Shown piece by piece: positions 55,007 through 64,000 of a stretch of 64,000 nt of DNA. The position numbers and the translations under genes are program-made. Numbering within the stretch: position 1 is the first letter of the stretch; each line of letters begins with the position of its first letter. Source of the DNA: Alkalihalobacterium chitinilyticum (GTDB lineage Bacteria; Bacillota; Bacilli; Bacillales; Bacillaceae_F); the NCBI RefSeq assembly GCF_029028005.1, contig NZ_JAOTPO010000005.1:62001-126000 (forward strand). Direction: 5' to 3'. The notes under the pieces were generated by a model. The model saw only the letters and a program-made list of their open reading frames with translations. It did no database searches and was not told where the DNA came from.

Positions 55007-55438
55007 TTATTCATGGGGAAATGCTGGGTTTGAGATACTAGAAAGTGCTTCTCCCGCTTCGTTTTGATAAATATTTTCTACAGCTAGGTCTCCAATTGCA
55101 ACCATCCCCACCAATTGACCGTTTTCCACAACAGGTAATCTGCGAATTTGTTGTTGGGCCATTAATTGTGCTGCTTCATGTATATCCATCATGGAATTGG
55201 CTGTAACCACATGATCCGTCATACATTGTGAAACTGGAGTTTGACTGCCGATCCCTGAAGCAGTTGTTCGTAATGTAATATCACGATCCGTAATGATTCC
55301 CATAACTTGACCATTTTCAACAACTGGGATAGAACCTACATTGAGTTCCTTCATTAAAGTTGCTGCTTTTTGTACCGTATCGTGCGGTGTAACAGAAGCG
55401 ACATTAGTTGTCATTATGCGTTGTAAGGTTTGAGCCAT
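55007..55438 (-). CDS. CBS-domain pair protein
   Basis: 143 aa holding two CBS domains only (MTTNVASVTPHDTVQKAATLM...IITDRDITLR and CMTDHVVTANSMMDIHEAAQLM...GMVAIGDLAVEN), which usually bind adenine nucleotides. ATG at 55438 has GGGAGGGAT upstream. Function is regulatory but unknown. Confidence 0.9.
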   Translation of the reverse strand: MAQTLQRIMTTNVASVTPHDTVQKAATLMKELNVGSIPVVENGQVMGIITDRDITLRTTASGIGSQTPVSQCMTDHVVTANSMMDIHEAAQLMAQQQIRRLPVVENGQLVGMVAIGDLAVENIYQNEAGEALSSISNPAFPHE

Positions 55439-55651
55439 AATAAAATCCCTCCCTTTCACATTTAGTATGACCGAGCAAGAGGCAGCTATGTATGAGGAAT
55501 CTCGGAACGTTTTAACAAGTTCTTTACCACTATGTATAATAATAACTTCTCGATTGCCAAGGATATTAACTGGAGTAATAGGAAAGAATACTTTATTATA
55601 AAAAATTCTTGTCACAGTATTGTGATGTCCTTGTAAGGAGTCATATGATCC

Positions 55652-57109
55652 ATGAAGTTAAATTCCTTATTACAACCGATTGAAAGTGATCTTTTGACAG
55701 ATGACATTCCAGACATTTCTATAAGTGGAATCCACTTTCATTCCAAAAAAATAAAACAAAACTTTGTTTTCGTTGCCATTTCAGGGAATGAAGCAGATGG
55801 TCATGAATACATCGAGGATGCAATAAAAGCTGGTGCTGTAGCCATTCTTGGCGAGAAAGATAAAACAGAACTCAGTGTTCCATATATCCGTGTCAAAAAT
55901 AGCCGCAACCTTTTGCCGAAACTTGCTCAACGCTTTTTTGATACAGGGACTAAAAAACATACAATTATCGGGATCACGGGAACAAACGGAAAAACGACGA
56001 CTTCATATATGCTGCGACACATATTAGAAAGCGCGGGTATGCGGTGTTCATTAATTGGTACCGTTAACAATATTATTAATGGTGAGTTGTTGCCACCATC
56101 GAATACGACGCCAGATCCTATTACACTGCATGAACTTATGTATAAGAGTATGGATGAAGTGTTTATAATTGAAGTTTCTTCACATGGAATTGATCAGGGA
56201 CGAGTAAATGGAATCCCATTTGATTATGTTCTTTTTACCAATCTATCTCATGATCATTTGGATTATCATGGGACGATTTATAATTATTTTGAAGTAAAAG
56301 CTCAGCTCTTTGAACAATTAAATCATGAAGGGGAAGCAATTGTCAGCAACTATTGTGATTGGAGTAGAAGACTGATTGACCGTTTAACTACCGCTCAAAA
56401 AAATGTATTTTCTGTCGGTCACGAAGAGTCTGATCATATGAATTTAAATAATGTTAATGTGGAATTTTCAACGGAATTTAACCTTAAGCAAGCAGAGCAG
56501 GAACTTAGAGTAACCCTACCCTTAAGTGGTATACATAATGCCCAAAATGCATCTTTATCTTTTTTTACAGCCCGCAGACTAGGCATACCTGCACATCAAG
56601 CTGTTCAAGCGCTAAATGACTTTCCAGGAGTACCTGGTAGATTTGAAACCTATACACACCCTAGTGGAGCGACTTGTGTTATTGACTATGCCCATACACC
56701 TGACGGGTTGAACCATTGTTTACAGACGATAAACAAACAAGGAGCTAAACGAGTATTTCACATATTTGGTTTTCGCGGCAATGGTGATCCTTCAAAACGA
56801 AAAGAAATGATTGAAATTTCATCTAAATTTAGCGATCATTATATTTTAACACTAGATGATCTCAATGGAATGGACGCTAAAGAGATGGTCCAAGAGCTTC
56901 ATCGTTTACAAGAGCTTTATGGCAGCGAGCAAGGAACGGTCATAGAAGATCGGACCGTTGCGATCCAATTGATCCTGCAACAAGCACAAGAAGGAGATTG
57001 GGTTATAATTACTGGAAAGGGTCCTGAATCCTATAAACAAGCATTTCAATATCCGACGAGCACGGACAGAGATACTGTCCTTTATAACATGGCAACCTAT
57101 GGAGCGTAA
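55652..57109 (+). CDS. MurE-like Mur ligase paralogue lacking the DNPR motif
   Basis: 485 aa. P-loop GITGTNGKTTTS (107-118), EVSSHGIDQGRV, SHDHLDYHG and the C-terminal FPGVPGRFE and DYAHTPDG segments mark a Mur ligase of the MurE group. The amino-acid selectivity motif is DDLN (402-405) instead of DNPR. It stands alone, outside a division/cell wall cluster. It may attach a different amino acid. No strong RBS is seen (AAGGAG at 55635, about 12 nt before the ATG). Confidence 0.82.
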   Translation: MKLNSLLQPIESDLLTDDIPDISISGIHFHSKKIKQNFVFVAISGNEADGHEYIEDAIKAGAVAILGEKDKTELSVPYIRVKNSRNLLPKLAQRFFDTGTKKHTIIGITGTNGKTTTSYMLRHILESAGMRCSLIGTVNNIINGELLPPSNTTPDPITLHELMYKSMDEVFIIEVSSHGIDQGRVNGIPFDYVLFTNLSHDHLDYHGTIYNYFEVKAQLFEQLNHEGEAIVSNYCDWSRRLIDRLTTAQKNVFSVGHEESDHMNLNNVNVEFSTEFNLKQAEQELRVTLPLSGIHNAQNASLSFFTARRLGIPAHQAVQALNDFPGVPGRFETYTHPSGATCVIDYAHTPDGLNHCLQTINKQGAKRVFHIFGFRGNGDPSKRKEMIEISSKFSDHYILTLDDLNGMDAKEMVQELHRLQELYGSEQGTVIEDRTVAIQLILQQAQEGDWVIITGKGPESYKQAFQYPTSTDRDTVLYNMATYGA

Positions 57110-57270
57110 ATACGGCTTCATAGGTTTTTTGTTTGTATTGAACTGAATTTTGCTTTTGCCTATTTATAAGTAAAGAACTAAACCTCACTCGTTTAACGGT
57201 TCACTAGGTAAGAACCCAAATCTTACAACCTTCATATACTATTGAAACTATAAGTTTGGAGAGAAGCATT

Positions 57271-59100
57271 ATGCGAGAAGAGTATCATTCAATTGATTTT
57301 GTCCGTCACTTGTTATCTACTTCTTCCGATACGACAAAGCCAAGATTTTTTCGAAAGGAACTAACGTTAGCCGAAGCGCAAAGGAGGCTTTGTCGCCTTT
57401 ATCCTGCTTCCGTTCATACAGTAGAGGGTATGAAATGGGGGTATATCAATTCTAATGGTAATTTAAAAATTCCTGCCAGGTACGACCGGGCGGATGATTT
57501 TCAAGAAAATGGTTTAGCTATTGTTATGGTTGGTGATCAGTCAGGGGTTATTGATTGTTCAGGTCAATTTGTTATAGACCCTATATATGAATCCATTCTT
57601 CCTTTTACTGAAGGTCGAGCTATTGTCATTGACGCTACTGGATTTAAGGTAATAGATGAAAAAGGGAACGTCTTAACTTCAAAACCATATAATTTTATTG
57701 CTCCTTACGAAGAAGAACGTGCTGTATTTTCTGATAGGTCAGCCAACGGTCAATACCTTTATGGATATTTAGATCGAAACGGCCAAGAAATAATCGCATT
57801 ACAGTTTGAATACGCGAATGATTTTATAGACGGGAAAGCGCTTGTCCGGTTAACTAATCGTAATTTTGCCCTGATCGACAAGGAAGGGACTATCCTTAAC
57901 ACATATGCCTATCATATGATGAGTGGGTTTAGTGAAGGACTTAGTGCTTTTAGAAAAACAATAGATGAGCCATTTGGATATGTAGATGAAAATGGGAATA
58001 TTGTTATTGAACCACAATTTTCAATAGCACTGCCATTTCAGGAAGGAAGGGCGGTCGTCAATACCATTGATGGGATTAATAATCGTTACGGATTAATAGA
58101 TAGACAAGGGAAATTTATTATTCAAGCACAATACAACGATATTTTACAATTGGGAGAAGATCGAGTAGCGCTAGGAAAAGCAATTGTTGCTGACAAACCG
58201 TATTACGGTTCGATTTATGCCATTGCGACGAGTGACGGTCGCCGGTTAACTGACTATGAATACGATACAGTTTCCCCATTTAAAGAAGGTCTAAGCTCAG
58301 TCACACAAGACCGATATACGTTTTTTATTGATCGATCTGGAAAGCGTGCGAAAAACTATCCTGTCGTTCAAGGTACAGGGATATTAACATTAGAAAATGG
58401 TGTCATTAAAGCCTTCGTTGATCAGAGGGTGATGTACTTTAACCGTTTAGGAAGATCGATCTGGAAACCGAATACAATCATTCCTCTTCAACCACCTTAT
58501 CGAGTGAGAGAAGTAAAGTTTAATCCAAATAAAGATTACCTTGTGTATTACCCACAAATTGAAGGAATGAAAAATATAGAAAGGCAAAGTGAGATCAACC
58601 AATTATTAAAAGAAAAGTCCAATGTAAAAGAAATCCCCAGTAATGTTCAACTCGATTACAGCTATACGGGAGACTTTGCGATTGAGTTCTACCGTAAGAA
58701 CCTTCTCGTCATTAAATTATCAGCGTATGAATATCCGTTTGGTGCTGCCCATGGTATGCCTAGTCAAGAATTTGTTCATATTAATTTGCAAACAGGAGAA
58801 CTATACGAACTCCAAGATTTATTTAAAAAAGATGCAGATTATGTGTCGGTTTTAAGTGAGATAATTGGAAATCAAATTGAGGAACAACAGCAACAAGAAT
58901 TTTCTTATTTTTTCCCTCAGGCATATAAAGGCATAAAGCCAGATCAGCCTTTTTACATTACAGAAGACGCCCTCGCTATTTACTTTCAACCATACGAAAT
59001 TGCAGCGTTTGCCGCGGGATTTCCAACATTTAAAATCCCTTATGATGACATCATCGAAATCATCGACATCGAAGGTTCTTTTTGGCGAGCGTTTAATTGA
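57271..59100 (+). CDS. WG-repeat protein with C-terminal DUF3298-like domain
   Basis: 609 aa. Six or seven WG/beta-propeller repeats (WGYINSNGNLKIPARYDRAD, GYVDENGNIVIEPQF, YGLIDRQGKFIIQAQY) occupy 50-370. The last 200 residues resemble the DUF3298/RsiV-type domain (HINLQTGELYELQDLF, YITEDALAIYF). No signal peptide is seen. ATG at 57271 has TTGGAGAG upstream. Function unknown. Confidence 0.8.
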   Translation: MREEYHSIDFVRHLLSTSSDTTKPRFFRKELTLAEAQRRLCRLYPASVHTVEGMKWGYINSNGNLKIPARYDRADDFQENGLAIVMVGDQSGVIDCSGQFVIDPIYESILPFTEGRAIVIDATGFKVIDEKGNVLTSKPYNFIAPYEEERAVFSDRSANGQYLYGYLDRNGQEIIALQFEYANDFIDGKALVRLTNRNFALIDKEGTILNTYAYHMMSGFSEGLSAFRKTIDEPFGYVDENGNIVIEPQFSIALPFQEGRAVVNTIDGINNRYGLIDRQGKFIIQAQYNDILQLGEDRVALGKAIVADKPYYGSIYAIATSDGRRLTDYEYDTVSPFKEGLSSVTQDRYTFFIDRSGKRAKNYPVVQGTGILTLENGVIKAFVDQRVMYFNRLGRSIWKPNTIIPLQPPYRVREVKFNPNKDYLVYYPQIEGMKNIERQSEINQLLKEKSNVKEIPSNVQLDYSYTGDFAIEFYRKNLLVIKLSAYEYPFGAAHGMPSQEFVHINLQTGELYELQDLFKKDADYVSVLSEIIGNQIEEQQQQEFSYFFPQAYKGIKPDQPFYITEDALAIYFQPYEIAAFAAGFPTFKIPYDDIIEIIDIEGSFWRAFN

Positions 59101-59288
59101 CTTTAAAACAGGATCCACTATTAGAGAAAAATACTGAATGATATATCTGAATAGACAATTTTTAATGCGATGATTACCAGTCATCGTATTTTTACTTTTA
59201 AATAAAATGAATTTTGGATAAGAAACGATGGAATTAAAATACTAAACGTAAATGCTCAGAGTTAGAAGGAGAAGGAGGTCGATACAAA

Positions 59289-60665
59289 ATGGGCAGTCAG
59301 ACGGGTATGATCGTGCAACGTTCCTTACGGGCGCTACAAGAAGACTCGAGTTTTTTACCGAACTTGCAAGGCGACACGCGAGAACAAGCTTTTCATTCAC
59401 TCGCAGCTATCCTTTCAACCCCAAACCATGTTCACAAATCATTTTTACGTATCCCTTTAGAAAATGGAAATGTCGTGAGAATACCTGCTTATCGGATTCA
59501 ACATAATAATACGCTCGGTCCCTATAAAGGCGGAATTAGGTTCCACGAACTCGTTAACGAAGATGAAGTAACCAATCTAGCTGCATTAATGACACTGAAA
59601 AATGCGTTACATGAAGTCCCTTTTGGCGGGGGAAAAGGCGGGGTGGTTATAGATCCTCGTGATTTCACAGAAAAGGAACTCTTGCTCATATGTAAAAAAT
59701 ACGTTCAATATTTTAGTGATAGTTTAGGTCCTGATAAAGATATTCCTGCACCTGATGTTGGTACAGGGGACCGAGAAATGGACTGGATGACCGCAGAATA
59801 TAAAACGATCCGGCCCGGAAAGCCGTACCGTGGGAGTTTTACTGGAAAAAGCGTTGTAAACGGCGGGTCTTTAGGCAGAAGGGAGGCGACAGGAAAAGGG
59901 GTTTATTTTACCTTTCGTTATTTGCTTGCAGATTTTATAGAAGAACAAAGAAATTGGTTATCTAATAATGGAAACAAGTTCGCAAAAACAGCTTTAGATT
60001 GCGCTGATCGTCCATTAAATATAGCAGTTCAAGGTTTCGGAAATGTAGGCTCAGTTGCGGCACTTGAAGCTTACCATTGCACACACTTACAAAGTAATAT
60101 CGTAGCCGTTAGTGATCGTAACGTCACTTTATATAATTCAGAAGGATTAAATATTCCTGCGTTAATTGAAGCAACGGTAAAAAATAATAATGATCTTCCA
60201 ACTTCTGAAGCACAACTTGAGCAATACAATATCAAGGCTGATATTTTGAACAGAGAAGATGTACTTTATTTGGATATCGATGTACTCATCTTAGCAGCCC
60301 TTGAAGATCAAATTCACAAAGATAATGCACGACAAATCCAGGCGAAAATCATTGTAGAAGGGGCAAATGCACCAATAACTGGTGACGCTGACCTTGTATT
60401 AAATGAGCAAGGCGTCATTATTATACCTGATATTCTAGCAAACGCTGGCGGGGTCATCGTTTCCTACTTTGAATGGCTTCAAGGACGAGAAACTCAATTT
60501 TACAGTGAAGAAGAAGTATTTAAGCTTTTATACGATAAAATGACAGGAACAATGAGTACTATTTTACCGCAGTACTTTGGCGACCCCTTTTCCGTAAGAG
60601 AAAATTGTTACATTCATGCGGTGATGAAATTATCAACGATTATTTATCGCCAAGGGAAATTATAA
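59289..60665 (+). CDS. Glu/Leu/Phe/Val dehydrogenase family, glutamate dehydrogenase-like
   Basis: 458 aa. Substrate and catalytic motifs are present: GPYKGGIRFH, PFGGGKGG (catalytic Lys), PAPDVGTGDREM, QGFGNVGS (NAD site) and EGANAPIT. Slightly longer than usual (about 425), with an insert around 215-235. RBS GAAGGAGG. It converts glutamate to 2-oxoglutarate and ammonia. Confidence 0.9.
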   Translation: MGSQTGMIVQRSLRALQEDSSFLPNLQGDTREQAFHSLAAILSTPNHVHKSFLRIPLENGNVVRIPAYRIQHNNTLGPYKGGIRFHELVNEDEVTNLAALMTLKNALHEVPFGGGKGGVVIDPRDFTEKELLLICKKYVQYFSDSLGPDKDIPAPDVGTGDREMDWMTAEYKTIRPGKPYRGSFTGKSVVNGGSLGRREATGKGVYFTFRYLLADFIEEQRNWLSNNGNKFAKTALDCADRPLNIAVQGFGNVGSVAALEAYHCTHLQSNIVAVSDRNVTLYNSEGLNIPALIEATVKNNNDLPTSEAQLEQYNIKADILNREDVLYLDIDVLILAALEDQIHKDNARQIQAKIIVEGANAPITGDADLVLNEQGVIIIPDILANAGGVIVSYFEWLQGRETQFYSEEEVFKLLYDKMTGTMSTILPQYFGDPFSVRENCYIHAVMKLSTIIYRQGKL

Positions 60666-60722
60666 GCAACTGCAATTTTAGAACACGGATAAATCACTCT
60701 AAAATAGGAATGGATTATACAA

Positions 60723-61811
60723 ATGAAAAAACGAATACTCTTTATTTTTATGACGTTTTGTATACTAGTTTCTGTCACGGCGTTTCCAGTTGGGGCGAAA
60801 GACGATCATAATCAAGTCTCGTTTATCGTCAAGGCTTCTAGTCAGTCTGTTTACCAGTCGATAACTACTGTGCAGTCTGATGAATTATTTCAAGAAATAG
60901 TTAAGGCAACTTCAACACCTATAAAAGACGTGCCGTTTTCAAATCAGTATATTTTATTTGTTGAGAATGGTCTTGTTCGGATTTTAATTGCGGATGAATA
61001 CGGTCAACTGTTTGACGTTCAACATAAAAGAAAGATCGAGATTAAGCCACGGACCTCTCAATTAATTACAAGTCACTTTAAGACGTTGCAATCCGATCAT
61101 TTTGGAACGATGTTAACGTGGGACGAAGCGACAAATGTGATTCCAAGGTATACGTCTTTTAAGATTACAGACCTTGAAACAGGGTTGAGTTTTAATGCGC
61201 AAAGACGTGCCGGGAGTAAGCACGCAGATGTACAACCGTTAACCCATCAAGATACAAAAATAATGAAAGCGATCTATGGAGGCAAGTGGAGTTGGAACAG
61301 ACGGGCGATCTTAGTTCATGTGAACAATCAAGTGCTCGCTGCTTCGATGCACGGGATGCCTCATGGAAAAGGTGCATTAGCGAATGGGTTTCCGGGGCAT
61401 TTTTGCATTCATTTTCAGGGCAGCACAACGCATCGGTCCAAGAATACCGATTTAGCCCACCAAGTAATGGCGCATAAAGCAGCTGGACAATTAGAGTCAT
61501 TTACTAAACAACTTCCAGCTGAAAAAGTCATTGAGTTGTTTTTAATCGCTATTCACCAAAAGGATACTGACATTTTAAGTCTCATTTATCAAGGCGATGT
61601 ACATTCTCTTCCGATTGATCATATTGCAGGGATACGAAAAATGGACAAAAATCATAAGCCGGTTAAAGAAAAACCGTTTATTTATCAAATACCAGTAACG
61701 TATAAGTATCAAACAAAAGATGGTCCGATTATCGAGGAGACGTTCTTATTTACCGTGATGCGGAAATCCCCTACTGACGAATGGAAACTCGTGCACGTCC
61801 CTTTTCATTAA
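60723..61811 (+). CDS. Secreted protein with GHFCIHF motif, unknown
   Basis: 362 aa. Signal peptide (cleavage near FPVGA-KDD). At 160-250 a conserved block reads HADVQPLT, YGGKWSWNRRAI, HGMPHGKG and GHFCIHF (226-231, Cys228) then THRSKNTDLAHQ. Pattern of Cys and His suggests a catalytic cysteine enzyme acting on the wall, as seen in other Firmicutes proteins I cannot name with certainty. The last 110 residues look like a separate alpha/beta domain. Confidence 0.6.
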   Translation: MKKRILFIFMTFCILVSVTAFPVGAKDDHNQVSFIVKASSQSVYQSITTVQSDELFQEIVKATSTPIKDVPFSNQYILFVENGLVRILIADEYGQLFDVQHKRKIEIKPRTSQLITSHFKTLQSDHFGTMLTWDEATNVIPRYTSFKITDLETGLSFNAQRRAGSKHADVQPLTHQDTKIMKAIYGGKWSWNRRAILVHVNNQVLAASMHGMPHGKGALANGFPGHFCIHFQGSTTHRSKNTDLAHQVMAHKAAGQLESFTKQLPAEKVIELFLIAIHQKDTDILSLIYQGDVHSLPIDHIAGIRKMDKNHKPVKEKPFIYQIPVTYKYQTKDGPIIEETFLFTVMRKSPTDEWKLVHVPFH

Positions 61812-61843
61812 AATTAAAATAAGGACAACGCCAAGTGCATACA

Positions 61844-61890
61844 ATGAAAAAGCTTATCGAACAAAGTTCATTAAGCTTTTTCTTTTTTTA
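61844..61890 (+). terminator. Terminator
   Basis: AAAAAGCTT pairs with AAGCTTTTT over a 17-nt loop, then CTTTTTTTA. Confidence 0.85.
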
Positions 61891-61898
61891 TATCCTTT

Positions 61899-61950
61899 AT
61901 GGTAGCAGGCACCTTTAACACTTTAGTGTTATAAAGGTGCCTGCTACCAT
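61899..61950. repeat. Long near-perfect hairpin before the ABC gene
   Basis: ATGGTAGCAGGCACCTTT pairs with AAAGGTGCCTGCTACCAT, and the stem continues inward with ACACT/AGTGT; arms of about 24 bp with a loop of a few nt. No T-run. The rest of 61951-62180 holds nothing supported. Confidence 0.75.
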
Positions 61951-62180
61951 AGTGAAATAGTGAGCATTAATGCAATAGGGGAAGGAAACGCGAAGTTCAC
62001 CCAGAAATATATCGAAATTTCAAAAAATACTGTAAGCAGATGATTAGATATTTATTTCGAAACCCGATATATTTATACTATTACCATTTTTATGTTCCAT
62101 CTTTCAGAAATGTAACACTCATGACCCAACCATGTAGCAAAGAGAGAAGGAGAAAAAATCAACTTAAGAGGAGGCTTACT

Positions 62181-63944
62181 ATGAATACTTTTAAAAGGCT
62201 CAAAGAGTTTTATTGGCCTTATAAGAAATTTTTTATCAGTTCGATGCTTTTTCTAATCGTCGTTACTGCGATAACTGTTATTTATCCGATCATACTAAAA
62301 ATTACGATTGATGACGTTATTTTAGCAGGAAACTCTTCGTTAGTTCCTTACATTGCGTTTGGATTTATTTTATTAATGGTTTTTAAAGGGTTTGCGACGT
62401 ATTATCATCAATTTTTAGGGGACTTATTTGGTGTTCGTGCGGTTTATGAATTACGAAATGCCTTATACAAAAAACTTCAATATTTGCCGTTTCGCTATTA
62501 CGATAATGCGAAGACAGGGGATCTCATGTCACGGCTTACTGCTGATGTTGAAGGTTTCCGTTTCTTTTTATCATTTGGTTTTGCGCAACTCTTAAACTTA
62601 GTGTTAATCGTCAGTTTCAGTTTTAGTATCATGCTGTATTTCAGTGTCCCGCTGGCACTCGTCACTCTCGCATCGATGCCATTTTTAATTTTAACCGTTT
62701 ACAAATTTGATAAAAAAGTCCATCCGGCGTTTAAACATATTCGAAAGTCATTCGGACGTTTGACAACAAAAGTTCAAGAAAACATCAGCGGAATGAATAC
62801 GGTCAAATCATTATCACGTGAAGATTTTGAGATTGATAATTTTGTAGATAAAAATAGTGATTATAAAAATAAGTCCATCGATACATCCAATATTTGGGCA
62901 AAGTACTTTCCGATTATGGAACTCATTGGACAACTATGTGTTGTGTTCCTTCTCGGGTATGGTGGTTGGCTTGTCATTCAAGGTGCTCTACAACCGGGTG
63001 AACTTGTCGCGTTTTTCTCATTAGTTTGGTACATCATTGGTCCCTTAATGAATCTTGGCTTTATCATTAACACATTTTCACAATCGAAAGCTTCTGGAGA
63101 ACGTTTACTAGAAGTGCTTAATGAACCAGAAGATATTCGTGACGCAGAGCAACCGCTAGAAACCCCAATCAAAGGGCATGTTCAGTTTAAAAACGTTAGT
63201 CACCAATATAACAGCGAAGAAGAACTTGCACTCCATAATGTCTCGTTTGAAGCACCAACAGGTAAAATCATCGGATTAATTGGTGCGACAGGGTCTGGGA
63301 AAACGAGCTTAACTCAACTGATTTCACGTTTCTACGAGCCAAACGAAGGAGAAATTCTTATTGATGGCCGAGATATTAAAGAGTATTCGTTAAAAACATT
63401 GCGTCACCATATTGGTGTTGTGTTACAGGAATCGTTTTTATTTTCATCGTCTATTCGAGACAATATTGCTTATGGAAATCCCGAAGCAACACTGGAACAA
63501 ATTATTGAAGCTGCAAAAAGAGCCCAAGCACATGATTTTATTATGGAATTACCTGACGGCTATGACACCGTATTGGGTGAACGTGGGATGGGCTTATCAG
63601 GCGGACAAAAACAACGGATTGCCATTGCTCGTTCCATTCTCATCGACCCAAGCATCTTAATTCTTGATGACGCAACGAGTGCGGTCGACATGAAAACAGA
63701 GGGGAAAATACAAGCAGCCTTTCGCGAGGTCATGACAGGGAGAACGACGTTTATTATCGCACACCGCATTTCTTCCCTCAGACACGCAGATGAAATTCTC
63801 GTTTTAGATAACGGAAAAGTCGTTGAAAGAGGAACGCACGAGCAATTAATTGCAAACGAATCAGGGGCGTACCGTCGAATTTATAATATTCAATATCAGG
63901 ACCAACACGCTTTTCAACAACGACAACTGGGGGTGAGCTCATGA
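62181..63944 (+). CDS. ABC exporter subunit (BmrC-like, degenerate ATPase site)
   Basis: 587 aa half-transporter: six membrane helices (1-310) then an ATPase with Walker A GATGSGKTS, signature LSGGQKQR and H-loop IAHR. Walker B ends LDDATSAVD, so the catalytic Glu is Asp, typical of the degenerate half of heterodimeric exporters. ATG at 62181 has AGAGGAGG at 8 nt. Its stop overlaps the start of the next gene (ATGA). Confidence 0.9.
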   Translation: MNTFKRLKEFYWPYKKFFISSMLFLIVVTAITVIYPIILKITIDDVILAGNSSLVPYIAFGFILLMVFKGFATYYHQFLGDLFGVRAVYELRNALYKKLQYLPFRYYDNAKTGDLMSRLTADVEGFRFFLSFGFAQLLNLVLIVSFSFSIMLYFSVPLALVTLASMPFLILTVYKFDKKVHPAFKHIRKSFGRLTTKVQENISGMNTVKSLSREDFEIDNFVDKNSDYKNKSIDTSNIWAKYFPIMELIGQLCVVFLLGYGGWLVIQGALQPGELVAFFSLVWYIIGPLMNLGFIINTFSQSKASGERLLEVLNEPEDIRDAEQPLETPIKGHVQFKNVSHQYNSEEELALHNVSFEAPTGKIIGLIGATGSGKTSLTQLISRFYEPNEGEILIDGRDIKEYSLKTLRHHIGVVLQESFLFSSSIRDNIAYGNPEATLEQIIEAAKRAQAHDFIMELPDGYDTVLGERGMGLSGGQKQRIAIARSILIDPSILILDDATSAVDMKTEGKIQAAFREVMTGRTTFIIAHRISSLRHADEILVLDNGKVVERGTHEQLIANESGAYRRIYNIQYQDQHAFQQRQLGVSS

Positions 63945-64000
63945 CAGAAAAGTCACACAGATCGAAGAAAAACAGTCGTTTCCATTATTCACTCGATTCA
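63941..64000 (+). CDS. Start of partner ABC exporter subunit (partial)
   Basis: ATG at 63941 overlaps the stop of the gene before it, behind GGGGGTGAG. First 20 codons begin MTEKSHRSKKNSRF, a basic N-terminus; the window ends here. By gene order this should be the BmrD-like half with the intact catalytic site. Confidence 0.6.
   Translation, partial: MTEKSHRSKKNSRFHYSLDS

Noticed and set aside
59252-59506. 84-codon frame overlapping the start of glutamate dehydrogenase
   Set aside because: Out-of-frame shadow with an Arg-rich translation and no family match.

Overview
The window reads as chromosomal DNA of a low-GC Gram-positive, spore-former-type bacterium of the Bacillaceae. This rests on AGGAGG-type ribosome binding sites, frequent TTG/GTG starts, and gene content: HemAT, RocF with a sigma-54 promoter, a YhbD-bactofilin operon, ZagA with a Zur box, Ktr, ExoA and a BH0509-like small protein. 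Several families are common in alkaliphilic Bacillus relatives, but the species cannot be fixed. No rRNA, tRNA, CRISPR array, prophage or intact insertion sequence was seen.

Layout. 0.2-4.7 kb: signalling genes (a broken GGDEF gene, a PAS-GGDEF-EAL protein, the HemAT oxygen sensor). 5-9.6 kb: a DinG/XPD-like helicase, then arginase plus a membrane transporter behind a GG-N10-GC sigma-54 promoter with two upstream palindromes. 9.7-16 kb: cold shock protein, a repeat-rich gap, acyl-CoA and alcohol dehydrogenase metabolism, thioesterase, CNNM/CorC transporter. 16-22 kb: membrane and ferritin-like genes, a zinc metallopeptidase candidate, DUF3189, a DnaQ-like exonuclease and small proteins, including two very short ones (39 and 51 aa). 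22-29.4 kb: yhbD-bacE-bacF, an SF1 helicase, a His-rich lipoprotein, a Ktr subunit. 30-41 kb: ExoA, a sensor kinase, a glycosyltransferase, ZagA, an SDR, an altered serine hydrolase, a nitroreductase and a Ca/Na antiporter, interleaved with five gene remnants (NlpC/P60, GNAT, ParA, K+ channel, and a broken small sulfur-cluster gene just beyond).

42-49.6 kb is the most distinctive region: a reactive-sulfur (persulfide/sulfide) detoxification cluster. It encodes a rhodanese-persulfide dioxygenase fusion, a TusA-rhodanese fusion, TusA, a SulP transporter, a beta-carbonic anhydrase, a DsrE-like protein and three membrane-anchored rhodaneses, one of which has lost its active-site Cys. Three promoters carry CsoR/CstR-like operators of the form ATACC-N5/6-GGTAT; two share an identical 16-mer. 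A small gene between the first two has two in-frame TGA codons but is otherwise intact. A structured ~185-nt element at 48.6 kb carries two AGGA hairpin loops resembling CsrA targets.

49.6-64 kb: aldehyde dehydrogenase with DUF779 partner and a cre-like site, a coiled-coil lipoprotein polysaccharide deacetylase, cyclophilin lipoprotein, CBS protein, a MurE paralogue without the DNPR motif, a WG-repeat protein, glutamate dehydrogenase, a secreted GHFCIHF-motif protein and the first half of a heterodimeric ABC exporter whose partner gene begins at the window edge.

All family names come from reading the translations and from memory of the families; no database search was run.
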